Shown: piece after piece, positions 17,168-26,196 of the stretch
Numbering within the stretch: position 1 is the stretch's first letter
Layout of the letters: every line of letters starts with the position of its first letter
Assembly: GCA_948468385.1 (NCBI GenBank)
Contig: CAOKHZ010000002.1
Span: forward strand, 124,001-188,000
Length of the DNA stretch: 64,000 nucleotides
Direction: 5' to 3'
Source of the DNA: an uncultured Faecalicatena sp.
Lineage (GTDB): Bacteria; Bacillota; Clostridia; Lachnospirales; Lachnospiraceae
Notes under the pieces: model-generated
What the model saw: only the letters and a program-made list of their open reading frames with translations
Databases searched by the model: none
Told to the model about the DNA's origin: nothing
Position numbers and translations under genes: made by a program

Positions 17168-17217
17168 TTAGGTACCTTGACAAAATATCGTTGTTGAATT
17201 ATAATCAAGGTACCTAA
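17168..17217 (+). promoter_or_regulatory. Promoter and MarR-type operator
   Basis: A consensus promoter, TTGACA (17177-17182), 17 bases, TATAAT (17200-17205), lies between two inverted 13-base arms, TTAGGTACCTTGA (17168-17180) and TCAAGGTACCTAA (17205-17217). Each arm contains the palindrome AGGTACCT. One arm overlaps the -35 and the other abuts the -10, so binding would block RNA polymerase. Autoregulation by the MarR protein encoded next is the simplest reading. Confidence 0.85.
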
Positions 17218-17236
17218 TGAAAAGGAGGGCTAATTT

Positions 17237-18043
17237 ATGGCAGAAAAAAATATTTGTCCCGGTTGCGGGAGACAATGTGATTTGAGCGAGCCGCATTGCG
17301 GCAGAGGAGAAGCATATCGCCGTACAAGGGAGATGCCACAGCAGCAACATGGAAAAGAATATCAAAATGAAACGGGACATTCCCACGGAAAGGAATCCTA
17401 CCATGAGACGGGGCGTCCACACGGAAAGGAATCCTACCATGAGACGGGGCATCCACATGGAAAGGAATGTTATCATGAGACGGGACACCTCCACGGAAAG
17501 GGATCTTATTATGAGATGCGCAAGGCGTATTACCAGGCTGCAGATACGAACGAAAAGCTGATTATCAATTTGCGGGATTTGAGCCATATCATGCGGTTTT
17601 TGTATGAGGGAAAAGCAAGCCAGAAGCGTATTTTAATTATCCTGAACGAGTCGAAGAAGATGACGCAGAGGGATTTGACGGAGCGTTTGGGAATCCAGCC
17701 GGGGTCGGCCAGTGAAATCCTTTCCAAGCTGGAAAGCGCGGGCTTGATTCTTCGCACCCCGAGCGAGGCGGATCGCAGGACTACGGACATTTGTCTAACG
17801 GATAGTGGCAGGAAAGTGGCCACAGAGGCCTCGGCACGGCGCCAAAAACAGCGTGAAGAAATGTTTTCGTGCCTTTCAAAAGAAGAGCGGCAGGAACTTT
17901 TGTCGTTGCTGGAAAAGGTCTGTGCCGACTGGAACAGTCGTTATAGTGAAGGAAATGCGCATGGATACGGACGTCATCATGATGCTCACGGCTCTCATGA
18001 TGGCCATGGCCGTCACGGCCATTTTGCTGGCGGGAGAGTTTGA
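17237..18043 (+). CDS. MarR-family regulator with Cys/His-rich extensions
   Basis: A 268-residue regulator. The N-terminus has a Zn-ribbon-like cluster (CPGCGRQCDLSEPHC). Five 12-residue repeats based on HGKESYHETGHP follow (about residues 38-97). The winged-helix MarR domain is at about 105-235 (MTQRDLTERLGIQPGSASEILSKLESAGLI, then RTPSEADRRT). A His-rich tail (YGRHHDAHGSHDGHGRHGH) ends the protein. The start has GGAGG eight bases upstream. The His/Cys content suggests metal sensing, which is an inference. It is followed directly by a broken ABC exporter, the usual target of such regulators. The tail overlaps the exporter remnant in another frame, so part of it may be recent. Confidence 0.85.
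   Translation: MAEKNICPGCGRQCDLSEPHCGRGEAYRRTREMPQQQHGKEYQNETGHSHGKESYHETGRPHGKESYHETGHPHGKECYHETGHLHGKGSYYEMRKAYYQAADTNEKLIINLRDLSHIMRFLYEGKASQKRILIILNESKKMTQRDLTERLGIQPGSASEILSKLESAGLILRTPSEADRRTTDICLTDSGRKVATEASARRQKQREEMFSCLSKEERQELLSLLEKVCADWNSRYSEGNAHGYGRHHDAHGSHDGHGRHGHFAGGRV
17349..17528 (+). repeat. 36-base coding tandem repeat (5 units)
   Basis: Five in-frame copies of a 36-base unit encode the 12-residue motif HGKESYHETGHP with variation. Units two to four are nearly identical; the outer units are diverged. The number of units is likely to vary among strains. Confidence 0.85.
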
Positions 18044-18779
18044 AGTGGGAAATGGTACGGGCACGCCGGGAACCGTCATGGCGGCACTTACTTACACGAC
18101 GCAGCTTTTAAATGGCATTTTGATGCTCGTCATGTTATTCCAAAACATTTCCAAAGGAATCGCCTCGTGGGAGCGGGCAGAATGTGCTTTCCCATATCGA
18201 CTTGACGATACGTAAAGGGGAAACCGTGGCCGTCATGGGGGCGACCGGGAGCGGCAAGACCACGATCGTAAATCTTCTCATGCGGTTTTATGAGATGGAG
18301 AGCGGGGAAATCTATATCAATGAACAGAATATACGGGATGTCGCAAGGGCCAGCCTGCGGCGGAACAACTCGCGGTGGCGGTGGAAATGAGCCAGTGCCA
18401 GGAAATGATTGAGCTTCTTCCACAAGGATGTGACACGGTGCTGACCGGATCCGGCGCAAATATCAGCCGGGGGCAGCGGCAGCTCATCACCATCGCCCGC
18501 GCGTTTGTCGCCGACCCGAAAATCCTGATTTTGGACGAAGCCACCTCCAACGTGGATACCCATACCGAAAAGGCGATACAAGATGCCATGCAACGCATTA
18601 TGCAAGGACGCACCAGCATCGTGATCGCGCACCGCCTCTCTACAATCCGGGATTCCGACCTTATCGTCGTCATGGATCACGGTGAAATCGTTGAGAGCGG
18701 AAATCACGAGGCGTTGCTTGTAAAGAAGGGGAAGTACTATGAGTTGTACATGACCCAGTATGCGGGTTTTGCAACATAA
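18026..18779 (+). pseudogene. Decayed ABC multidrug exporter
   Basis: Three pieces of an ABC exporter half-transporter in two frames. The first (about 18026-18170) encodes the end of the membrane domain (TVMAALTYTTQLLNGILMLV). The second (about 18180-18365) encodes VLSHIDLTIRKGETVAV with Walker A GATGSGKT. The third (about 18363-18779) encodes the signature ISRGQRQL, Walker B ILILDEATS and the H-loop AHRLST. Between pieces one and two about 80 residues of linker are missing, and between two and three about 40 residues (the Q-loop). Both deletions change frame. The N-terminal membrane domain is absent. The adjoining MarR gene is probably its old regulator. Confidence 0.85.
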
Positions 18780-19033
18780 GCAAAGGAAGACGATGCCATT
18801 ACCATGTGCCGCTTTTGCATGTAGTGCGGCACGGGATTTTGTGCATTTTTCTTGAATGGCACGACACCGTTTTTCGTAGAAAATGTCCTTTGATTTTTAA
18901 ATGTGGAAAAAGTATAATATTACCTGGCAATTTAATCAGGCAAATTAACGACACATGTGGCGCACCGCGCGTAAATCTGATTACGGTACGGAAACTGCAG
19001 GTGTCTTTTTTTGCGCAAAATAAAGGAGGATTT

Positions 19034-21028
19034 ATGGAAAACAGTAATTATCTTGGTACGGAAAAAGTTGGGAAGCTGCTACGGCAGTTTGCAATCCCTT
19101 GCATCTGTTCCCTCATCATTTCATGTCTTTACAACATTGTAGACCAGATATTTGTGGGTAACGGCGTAGGGTATTTGGGCAACGCCGCCACTGGCGTAAT
19201 CTTTCCGATTACGGTAGTGGGATGGGGGCTGAGCTTGTTTTTTGGTGACGGGGCGGCCGCCGCGCTGAGTGTTTCTTTGGGGCGCGGGGAAACGAAGGAA
19301 ATTCATAGGAGCGTTGGCGGCGCGATCCTTGGGTCCTTTCTCTCCGGCGTGGTAGTGATTGCCATTGCCTATCTGTGGGGGGACGGCTTGTTGCTCCTCA
19401 TCGGTGCAACGGATGCCAATCTTAAGATGGCCCATGATTACGGCGTGATTATTTTCGCGATGATGCCGCTTGCCATGACGCAGAATACCCTGGCATCCAT
19501 TATCCGGGCGGATGGCAGTCCGAAATACGCCATGATGGCCATGCTCACCGGGGCGGTCATCAACATTATCGGTGATCCGGTGGCAATTTTCGCACTTGGC
19601 ATGGGAATCAAGGGCGCGGCTTGGGCCACTATCCTTGGACAGTTCGTCAGTTTCCTGATTTGTGCGGTGTATTTGGGGCGATCTAAGACTTTCCGGGTGA
19701 GCGCTTCCAGTTTTAGGCCAAGCATCGCGCTTTTGAAACCAGTAATGGCATTGGGGACTTCCAGCTTATTGACGCAGCTTTCCATCGTGGTCATTACGGT
19801 AGTCAATAATATCCTGCTGGTGAAGTATGGTGCCAAATCCCCTTATGGCGCGGATATTCCCTTGGCGGCGTTTGTAGTCATTATGAAACTCTTTCAAATC
19901 GTGTTGAATGTCGCCATTGGCATCGCCGCCGGCGCACAGCCGATTGTGGGCTATAATTATGGTGCAAAGAACTATGACCGGGTACGGGAACTGCTAAAGC
20001 TGATGATGAAGTGGACGGCCATTGTCGGACTGGTCTGCATGGTTTTGTTCGAAGCCGTTCCTGGCGTGTTCATCCGGATGTTTGGTTCGGCGGATGATCC
20101 CGTTTATTTCGATTTCGCCATACTCTGCCTGCGGATTTACCTTTCCTTTATCCTTGTTACTTGTGCCCAAAAGGTCTGCGCCATATTTCTGCAGTCCATC
20201 GGCAAGGCCAAGGCGGCCGCGCCTTTGTCTGTCCTGCGGGACGTGCTGCTGATTGTTTTTTCCTTACTGATTCCGCTCGTCATGGGTGTCACCGGCATTT
20301 TCTGGGCGTCACCGATTGCCGATGTACTGGCCATACTGGTTACGGCGGCGGTCATGATTCGGGTATGGAGAGAATTAAGTCATGGGACGAAGGCCGAAGA
20401 GCCCGTGGCAGCCATCTTGCCTTCCCGTCAGGGGGTAATCATCACGATTGCCAGGGAACACGGTTCCGCCGGAAAGCGGATTGGCCAGTTGGCGGCCGAA
20501 CGGCTGGGCATTCCCTGCTATTACAAGGAGCTGGTGGCGGTTGCCGCCCAGGAAAGCGGTCTGGCACAAGAATTTATTTCCGGCCTCAATTCCGATGAGA
20601 ATGCCGTTATGAGGGAACTGTACCTCACTGCCGACCCGGTGAAGCGCGCCGTCGCGGCGCAGGAAAAAGCCATCCGCCGGATTGCGGATGCCGGATCCTG
20701 CGTCATCATAGGGCGTTCGGCTGATTATGTGCTGCGGAACTATCAGGACGTGGTGCGCGTCTTTATCTATGCCCCCAAGAGTTACCGTGAGAAAAAGGTA
20801 ATGGAAATGTACGGGGACAGCCCGGAAGCCGCTAAAAAGAGCATTGCCCGGTCTGATGCGGCCAGAGGCGCCTATTACAAAAATGTTTCCGGGCAGGAAT
20901 GGGGCAATCCACATGGTTATGAACTGTGTATTGACGCATCGGTGGGCGAGGAGGCTGTTGCGGACTTAATATGCAGCTATGTCGGCCGGATGCCATCACA
21001 CCGTGCGGCCGAAGGCGGTGAAAAATAA
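19034..21028 (+). CDS. MATE transporter fused to a cytidylate-kinase-like domain
   Basis: A 664-residue fusion. Residues 1-455 form a 12-helix MATE/MOP exporter (GTEKVGKLLRQFAIPCI, NIVDQIFVGNGVG, IRADGSPKYAMMAMLTGAVINIIGDP). A short linker leads to residues 467-655, a P-loop kinase domain of the cytidylate-kinase-like family (VIITIAREHGSAGKRIGQLAAERLGIP, then CVIIGRSADYVL). The Walker A is the degenerate REHGSAGKR typical of that family. The start at 19034 follows AAAGGAGG; upstream open frame to 18806 is not MATE-like. The cytosolic domain may couple nucleotide binding to transport. The C-terminus is complete and a terminator follows. Confidence 0.88.
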   Translation: MENSNYLGTEKVGKLLRQFAIPCICSLIISCLYNIVDQIFVGNGVGYLGNAATGVIFPITVVGWGLSLFFGDGAAAALSVSLGRGETKEIHRSVGGAILGSFLSGVVVIAIAYLWGDGLLLLIGATDANLKMAHDYGVIIFAMMPLAMTQNTLASIIRADGSPKYAMMAMLTGAVINIIGDPVAIFALGMGIKGAAWATILGQFVSFLICAVYLGRSKTFRVSASSFRPSIALLKPVMALGTSSLLTQLSIVVITVVNNILLVKYGAKSPYGADIPLAAFVVIMKLFQIVLNVAIGIAAGAQPIVGYNYGAKNYDRVRELLKLMMKWTAIVGLVCMVLFEAVPGVFIRMFGSADDPVYFDFAILCLRIYLSFILVTCAQKVCAIFLQSIGKAKAAAPLSVLRDVLLIVFSLLIPLVMGVTGIFWASPIADVLAILVTAAVMIRVWRELSHGTKAEEPVAAILPSRQGVIITIAREHGSAGKRIGQLAAERLGIPCYYKELVAVAAQESGLAQEFISGLNSDENAVMRELYLTADPVKRAVAAQEKAIRRIADAGSCVIIGRSADYVLRNYQDVVRVFIYAPKSYREKKVMEMYGDSPEAAKKSIARSDAARGAYYKNVSGQEWGNPHGYELCIDASVGEEAVADLICSYVGRMPSHRAAEGGEK

Positions 21029-21069
21029 ATATTTTTGAAATAGTTCTGCACAAAATGCCATTTTAGTAG

Positions 21070-21119
21070 CGTTGGTGTACGGATGACGTGTTGCCATTCG
21101 TACACCAACGTTATTTTTT
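21070..21119 (+). terminator. Intrinsic terminator after the MATE fusion
   Basis: A 16-base stem at 21070-21085 and 21095-21110 (core CGTTGGTGTACG / CGTACACCAACG), followed by TTATTTTTT. Confidence 0.85.
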
Positions 21120-21163
21120 GCATATAATGCAAAGAAACATAAACTAAAAAGGTATGCGAAGAA

Positions 21164-22075
21164 ATGAAAGAATATGTAAGGTTATCATTAGAAACACATC
21201 TTTTTTTTGGAAGAATCATGAAGGAACATTCTTTTTTCCTGCTCGCCGGATTTCCCGCGAAGGAAACAGAGTTTATACGGCGCGCGGATCAGTTCCGGGA
21301 AGAATTTGAAGACGGGCTGAGAAAGACCGTAAGGCTCGCGGACGGTATTGTAGGCGAATGCGTCTTGCGCTCCGGGGAGGTTGTGACCGAGTTTACACAA
21401 AAGGCGGAATGCCAGACCAAAAATCTGACGGGAATTCCGATTGACGTAAAGATTACCGAGGCGGAGGAGCGGCTCCATGCCGGAAGCTGCGTCATGGTAA
21501 ACAGGGAGATGGTTCATCATGTAAAAATGTTGAATAGGCAGATGCTCAGAAGTCTGAATGGCTTGATTGCGTTGAAGGAAGAAATCCTGACGGATATGAC
21601 AAGGTGCAGACTTTACACGACAAACTATCCACTGTTGATCGAGCACATTCTAAGGGAAGCGAAAATGTACCGGCAGATTCTATCCGAGCTTGAAAACAGA
21701 GGCAGAATCTTTGCTCCCGACTTAAAAAATCTTGAAATATTCTGGAACCAGATCATGATGGAACATGCCCAGTTCATTAGGGGGCTTCTTGATCCGACAG
21801 AGTGTGAACTGATTGAAACGGCCGATGAATTTGCCGAAGACTACTGCCGCCTTTTGAAAGAGGCGAGAGAACAGGATGCGAGGGCGACAAACGCCTTGAC
21901 CGCAAAAATCCTGCGGACGACCAGACAATATCAGCGATTTAAGACGGCGGGAACAGAAGGGATTACGGGCTGTGAAATCCGCTCCATCATCCTTCCGCTT
22001 TTGGCAGACCACGTGCTTCGTGAAGCAAATCATTATCTGCGGATTTTGGAACATGTACAGAAAGGCGGAAATTAG
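21164..22075 (+). CDS. DUF2935 four-helix metal-binding-type protein
   Basis: A 303-residue, all-helical protein of the DUF2935 family, made of two similar halves. Repeated His/Glu pairs on helices recall hemerythrin/ferritin-type metal sites: RIMKEHSFFL, LLIEHILREAKMY, QIMMEHAQFIRGLLDP and LLADHVLREANHYLRIL. The function is unknown. The stop is two bases before the multicopper oxidase start, so the two are translationally coupled and probably act together. A TATAAT at about 21123 suggests a promoter just upstream of the pair. Confidence 0.85.
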   Translation: MKEYVRLSLETHLFFGRIMKEHSFFLLAGFPAKETEFIRRADQFREEFEDGLRKTVRLADGIVGECVLRSGEVVTEFTQKAECQTKNLTGIPIDVKITEAEERLHAGSCVMVNREMVHHVKMLNRQMLRSLNGLIALKEEILTDMTRCRLYTTNYPLLIEHILREAKMYRQILSELENRGRIFAPDLKNLEIFWNQIMMEHAQFIRGLLDPTECELIETADEFAEDYCRLLKEAREQDARATNALTAKILRTTRQYQRFKTAGTEGITGCEIRSIILPLLADHVLREANHYLRILEHVQKGGN

Positions 22076-22077
22076 CC

Positions 22078-25000
22078 ATGGAATTATGCAAATATCCCAG
22101 GACGGGAAATGTCAGAACTTTTCATATTGAAGCGATACAGATTCCTATTGTATATAATCGATACGGAGACTATGACCCCGACGGCCTGCTCTATGTGCTT
22201 GAGGAGGACGCGGAAAGGATTAAAAGAGAGGCCATTCAAAGATTTGAGATGGATGTACCGCAGCCATATAAGGAAGTACGGCCGTTGGTAATCCGGGTCA
22301 ACTTGGGGGACACGGTGAAGGTTCGGTTCCGAAATTGCCTGGGCCGCCGACTGTCAATCCACGTACAAGGACTTTCTTATGATGTCAATACGTCGGACGG
22401 AAGCAGCGTAGGATACAATGACGACAGTACCACGAGCGGGGAAATCTGGTATACATGGTATGCCGATGCCGAGGGCGTGTACTTGTTTAATGACATGGCG
22501 GATTCCAGAAGCACCGAAGATGCAACGAACATTCATGGCTTGTTTGGCGCCATCATTGTAGAAGCGCCGGAGGCGAAGTGGTTTGATCCGGAAACGGGGG
22601 AAGAACTGGAAAGCGGACTAATGGCAGATATTTATCAGCCGGGACGGCCGGCTTTCAGGGAGTATAGTGTCTTTTTCCATGATGAGTTGGAAATCCTGAA
22701 TAAAGAGGGTAAACCGCCACTCGATCCTCATACTGGGCTTCCATCGTCAACAACGGCAATCAGCTACCGCTCCGAACCCATGCGGAACCGAATGCCGGAA
22801 ACACATGACCCGGCTGATTCTGCGGAGGACGTATCTATGAGTTCCTGGGTATACGGTGATCCGGCACCGCCAATTCTTTTCGCCTATGTCGGTGATCCGG
22901 TAAAGATACGGCTGCTTCATGGAGGAGTGAAGGAAACCCATGTTTTCCATCTTCACAATCATCAGTGGAGGTTGGAAAATGATAATCCGGTTTCAACGAT
23001 TCTGGATTCTGTCACCATCAGCCCGCAGGAATGTTATACGCTGGATATACTATATGGAGCGGGAAGCCTGAACGGGGTGATTGGGGACGTGATATTCCAT
23101 TGTCACCTCTATCCTCATTTTATGGACGGAATGTGGACTTTGTGGAGGATTTATGACCGGCTTCAGGACGGAACCGGGAAATTGCCTGACGAGACGCCCA
23201 TTCCTCCCCTTATGCCTTTGAAAGACAGGGAGCGTCCGCCAAAGAAAGACGAGATGCACCCGGGTTATCCGAACTTTATAGAGGGCAAGTTCGGGGAAAA
23301 GCCGTTGCAGCCGCCTCTTGGCGTGCTGCGGCCGAACGGGGGCGTGACCAATGAACCGACTCCGCTTGAGCGGGCCAATTTTGTAAACGACGCGGTGCCC
23401 GGCGCATTATATACGGATACATGTCCGTGCCATGCGGATGAAAACGTAAAAGTATTTGAGATTGCCATGGTGCAGGCAAAAATCACTTACAATCGTTATG
23501 GCTGGCATGATCCGCAGGGCCGCTTTTTCGTACTTAAGAAAGATTTGGAGCGTCATGGAGGGCTGGAATGTTATATACAAAAAGTGGAAAAACAAGAAAT
23601 AAAAGTGGAACCGTTGGTCATTCGTGCAAACGCTGGGGACTGCATTGAACTGCGGACTACGAACCTTTTGCCCGAATTTATCGAGGGCAGTCCGTTCCAG
23701 CCCAGAACAAGGACGGATATCGTGGGCCATCACCTGCATCTGGTAAAATTTGACACCATTGTCTCTGACGGGTCGGCCAACGGCTGGAATAACATTGCAG
23801 GGGCAAGACGGTATGAAACGTTGGTGGAACGGTTTTTTGCGAACGAAGAATTGCGGACGGTATTCTTTCATGACCATCTGTTCGCCAATGTTCACCAGCA
23901 GCATGGATTGTTTGGGGCGTTGATTATTGAAGAGGCGGGTGCGACGTTCCACGACCCGCAGAGTGGAAAAGAACTGCATTCGGGAACCCAGGCCGTCATC
24001 CGCAGAAGGAACGGTACCTCTTTCAGGGAATTTGCTTTGTTTGTTCATGATTTTGCGTTGTTGTTTGACAGAAAAGGCAATCCCCTAAATCCGCCCGAAG
24101 TGCCGGGGTCTCATGATGATCCAGGGGTCATGGGAATTAACTACAAGGCAGAACCGATGCGGGAGCGGCTTCGTAAAAAGGAGGATCCGGCATATCTTTT
24201 CAGTTCCTTCGTACACGGGGATCCGGCGACGCCGATTCTTGAAACCTATCCGGGTGATGAACTGATGATTCGTTTGATTGACGGGGCGCATGAGGAGCAG
24301 CATTCCCTTAACATCGCGGGAATGTCGTGGAGAAAGGAATTGGCGGATTTTAAATCGCCGCTTGCCGCTTCCCAGACGCTGGGAGTTTCGGAAGCGTTTA
24401 ATTTGAACGTGACGGAAAAATATGGTGCCGGGGACTATCTCTATTATTTCGGAGGAATCGATGACGCATGGCTTGGATTGTGGGGAATCATACGTGTGCA
24501 TAGAAGATATAGGAAGCACTTAAAACCATTATGCCAGGGGAAAAACATGATTCATCCGCTTACGCCTTGCCCGTCAAAAGAGGACGTGGTCAGGCATTAT
24601 GAGGTCGTGGCCGTGCAAAAGAAGCTGATTTACAACCGATATGGGGATCATGATCCGAACGGCCTGGTATTTGTTCCCCTGGAAGACGTAGACCGCGTGA
24701 TGTCTGGAAAGTGCATGCCCAAGCCGTTGATTCTCAGGGCAAATGTAGGAGACTGGATAGAGGTTATCCTGCACAATGCATGGAATCCGAAACATCCAAT
24801 TCCGTACTTCTCTTATCCGACGGTTCCTCTGGATAAAGAGTACACGCCGTCCATGAGGGTTTCTTTGAATCCGCAGTTTTTGCAATACGACCCGGTCTCT
24901 GATTCCGGCATTAACGTGGGGTATAATGAGATGGAGCAGACGGTAGGGGTTGGCGAGAGCAAACGTTATCTCTGGCACGCGGATCAAGAATACGGGGCTT

Positions 25001-25728
25001 GTATCATACAATCCTTTGGGGACATGCGAAATCATCGTTATCATGGATTGTTCGGAGCGGTGATCGTAGAACCGCCGGGCGCGGAATGGTATCGTAATTT
25101 TTCCAGAAAAAAGGACAGCTTTGCAGAGCAGGCGGTAATTACGGCGCCGGGGATGGAGAACTTTCGGGAATATGTCTTGTTTATCCAAAACGGAATTCGT
25201 TTGCTTGACGCAGAAGGCAATCTGATTCAGACCGCGGCGGCAGATAACGGGGAGCCGGTAGATGCGGAGGACACGGGAGAAAAAGGCTACAATTATCGTT
25301 CGGAGCGGTTTGCCAACCGGCTTGCGCGCGATTCCAGGACATGGAAAGTTTTCAGTAGCAAAGTGCATGGGGATCCGGCAACTCCGATATGGAAAGCGTA
25401 TCCCGGAGACAGGGTCATCTTTCGTACCATGATGCCCGCGGATAAACCCAGGAATACGTCCATTACGGTTCATGATCATATATGGAGGGAACAGCAGCGG
25501 GATCCGTTTTCCAGAATCATTCCTCTGCAAGGAGGAATCAGCATCGGCAATAGGTTCGACATAGAGCTTCAGGACGGCGCGAGATGTCCGGGAGATTACC
25601 TTTACCGCTCAGGCAGCTTTGCGTGGGACGTGGAATCGGGCATGTGGGGAATCTTCAGGGTTGTAAAACAGACGTTTGGCCATAGATGCAGGGGGATATA
25701 CAAGAAGATTCGAGAATGTCTTCGATAA
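22078..25728 (+). CDS. Giant six-cupredoxin multicopper oxidase
   Basis: A 1216-residue protein built from three tandem two-cupredoxin repeats, each opening with a YNRYG motif (residues 26, 471 and 852). Ligands of a complete copper set are visible: HxxHxH at 288-293 and HCH with C342, H347 and M352 in the second domain (type 1 plus part of the trinuclear site); HLH 552-554 and HDH 598-600 in the third domain. The third repeat keeps the fold but has lost most ligands. Size and domain number resemble the Mn(II) oxidase MnxG of Bacillus, but orthology is unproven. There is no signal peptide. It is coupled to the DUF2935 gene. Substrate unknown; metal or oxygen detoxification is an inference. 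Confidence 0.88.
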   Translation: MELCKYPRTGNVRTFHIEAIQIPIVYNRYGDYDPDGLLYVLEEDAERIKREAIQRFEMDVPQPYKEVRPLVIRVNLGDTVKVRFRNCLGRRLSIHVQGLSYDVNTSDGSSVGYNDDSTTSGEIWYTWYADAEGVYLFNDMADSRSTEDATNIHGLFGAIIVEAPEAKWFDPETGEELESGLMADIYQPGRPAFREYSVFFHDELEILNKEGKPPLDPHTGLPSSTTAISYRSEPMRNRMPETHDPADSAEDVSMSSWVYGDPAPPILFAYVGDPVKIRLLHGGVKETHVFHLHNHQWRLENDNPVSTILDSVTISPQECYTLDILYGAGSLNGVIGDVIFHCHLYPHFMDGMWTLWRIYDRLQDGTGKLPDETPIPPLMPLKDRERPPKKDEMHPGYPNFIEGKFGEKPLQPPLGVLRPNGGVTNEPTPLERANFVNDAVPGALYTDTCPCHADENVKVFEIAMVQAKITYNRYGWHDPQGRFFVLKKDLERHGGLECYIQKVEKQEIKVEPLVIRANAGDCIELRTTNLLPEFIEGSPFQPRTRTDIVGHHLHLVKFDTIVSDGSANGWNNIAGARRYETLVERFFANEELRTVFFHDHLFANVHQQHGLFGALIIEEAGATFHDPQSGKELHSGTQAVIRRRNGTSFREFALFVHDFALLFDRKGNPLNPPEVPGSHDDPGVMGINYKAEPMRERLRKKEDPAYLFSSFVHGDPATPILETYPGDELMIRLIDGAHEEQHSLNIAGMSWRKELADFKSPLAASQTLGVSEAFNLNVTEKYGAGDYLYYFGGIDDAWLGLWGIIRVHRRYRKHLKPLCQGKNMIHPLTPCPSKEDVVRHYEVVAVQKKLIYNRYGDHDPNGLVFVPLEDVDRVMSGKCMPKPLILRANVGDWIEVILHNAWNPKHPIPYFSYPTVPLDKEYTPSMRVSLNPQFLQYDPVSDSGINVGYNEMEQTVGVGESKRYLWHADQEYGACIIQSFGDMRNHRYHGLFGAVIVEPPGAEWYRNFSRKKDSFAEQAVITAPGMENFREYVLFIQNGIRLLDAEGNLIQTAAADNGEPVDAEDTGEKGYNYRSERFANRLARDSRTWKVFSSKVHGDPATPIWKAYPGDRVIFRTMMPADKPRNTSITVHDHIWREQQRDPFSRIIPLQGGISIGNRFDIELQDGARCPGDYLYRSGSFAWDVESGMWGIFRVVKQTFGHRCRGIYKKIRECLR

Positions 25729-25841
25729 CGTCCGGGGTGAATGCCGTGATGGTGGCAGCCTGGTCGTAGCGATTATGAGAATGGCGCTATCACATGTGAT
25801 TGCAAAACGATAGAGTGATACGATGAGAGAAATAGGGAAAG

Positions 25842-25889
25842 AAAAAAGCATCGAAAGCCTTTGACTTTTGGCCTTTCGATGCTTTTTAG
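25842..25889 (-). terminator. Terminator of the tRNA-Thr gene
   Basis: Long stem AAAAGCATCGAAAG / CTTTCGATGCTTTT around 17 bases, with T-runs on both strands. Read leftward it ends the tRNA transcript; read rightward it could also stop the oxidase operon. Confidence 0.85.
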
Positions 25890-25891
25890 TA

Positions 25892-25964
25892 AGCCGAAAA
25901 TCAGACTCGAACTGACGACCCCTTCATTACGAGTGAAGTGCTCTACCAACTGAGCTATTTCGGC
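25892..25964 (-). tRNA. tRNA-Thr (anticodon CGT)
   Basis: A 73-base cloverleaf on the minus strand. Acceptor GCCGAAA pairs with TTTCGGC, followed by discriminator T. The D arm contains AGCTCAGTTGGTAGAGC. The anticodon stem CTTCA/TGAAG holds the loop CTCGTAA with anticodon CGT. The T arm contains GTTCGAGTC. CCA is not encoded. Confidence 0.93.
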
Positions 25965-25987
25965 TTGTTCACAAACGAACCTTTGTT

Positions 25988-26016
25988 ATTATAACCTCTT
26001 TCAAACAAAATTTCAA
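25988..26016 (-). promoter_or_regulatory. Promoter of tRNA-Thr
   Basis: On the minus strand TTGAAA (26016-26011), 17 bases, then TATAAT (25993-25988), about 24 bases before the tRNA 5' end. Confidence 0.8.
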
Positions 26017-26127
26017 CTGTTTTTTTAAAAAAATTCAAAAAAATAGCAAAATAGTAAATTGTATCGGTAAAATGCACTATTTTGGATATTATTGTATTCC
26101 GAATGGCAACAAGTTTCAAATTGAAGA

Positions 26128-26156
26128 TTGAAATTTGCCGACGTGTGTCCTATAAT
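26128..26156 (+). promoter_or_regulatory. Promoter of the GH106-like gene
   Basis: TTGAAA (26128-26133), 17 bases, TATAAT (26151-26156). The -35 is embedded in repeated TTTCAA/TTGAA elements (26114-26133) that could form an operator. Confidence 0.7.
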
Positions 26157-26196
26157 AAAAGGAACGTAAAGTCCTACAAGAGGAGGAGTATGTATC

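Noticed and set aside
17349-17528. Possible CRISPR array
   Set aside because: The 36-base units are contiguous, in frame and coding, with no spacers; no CRISPR array or cas gene was seen in the window.
18806-19033. Extended N-terminus of the MATE fusion
   Set aside because: The added 76 residues are not MATE-like, and AAAGGAGG lies directly before ATG 19034.
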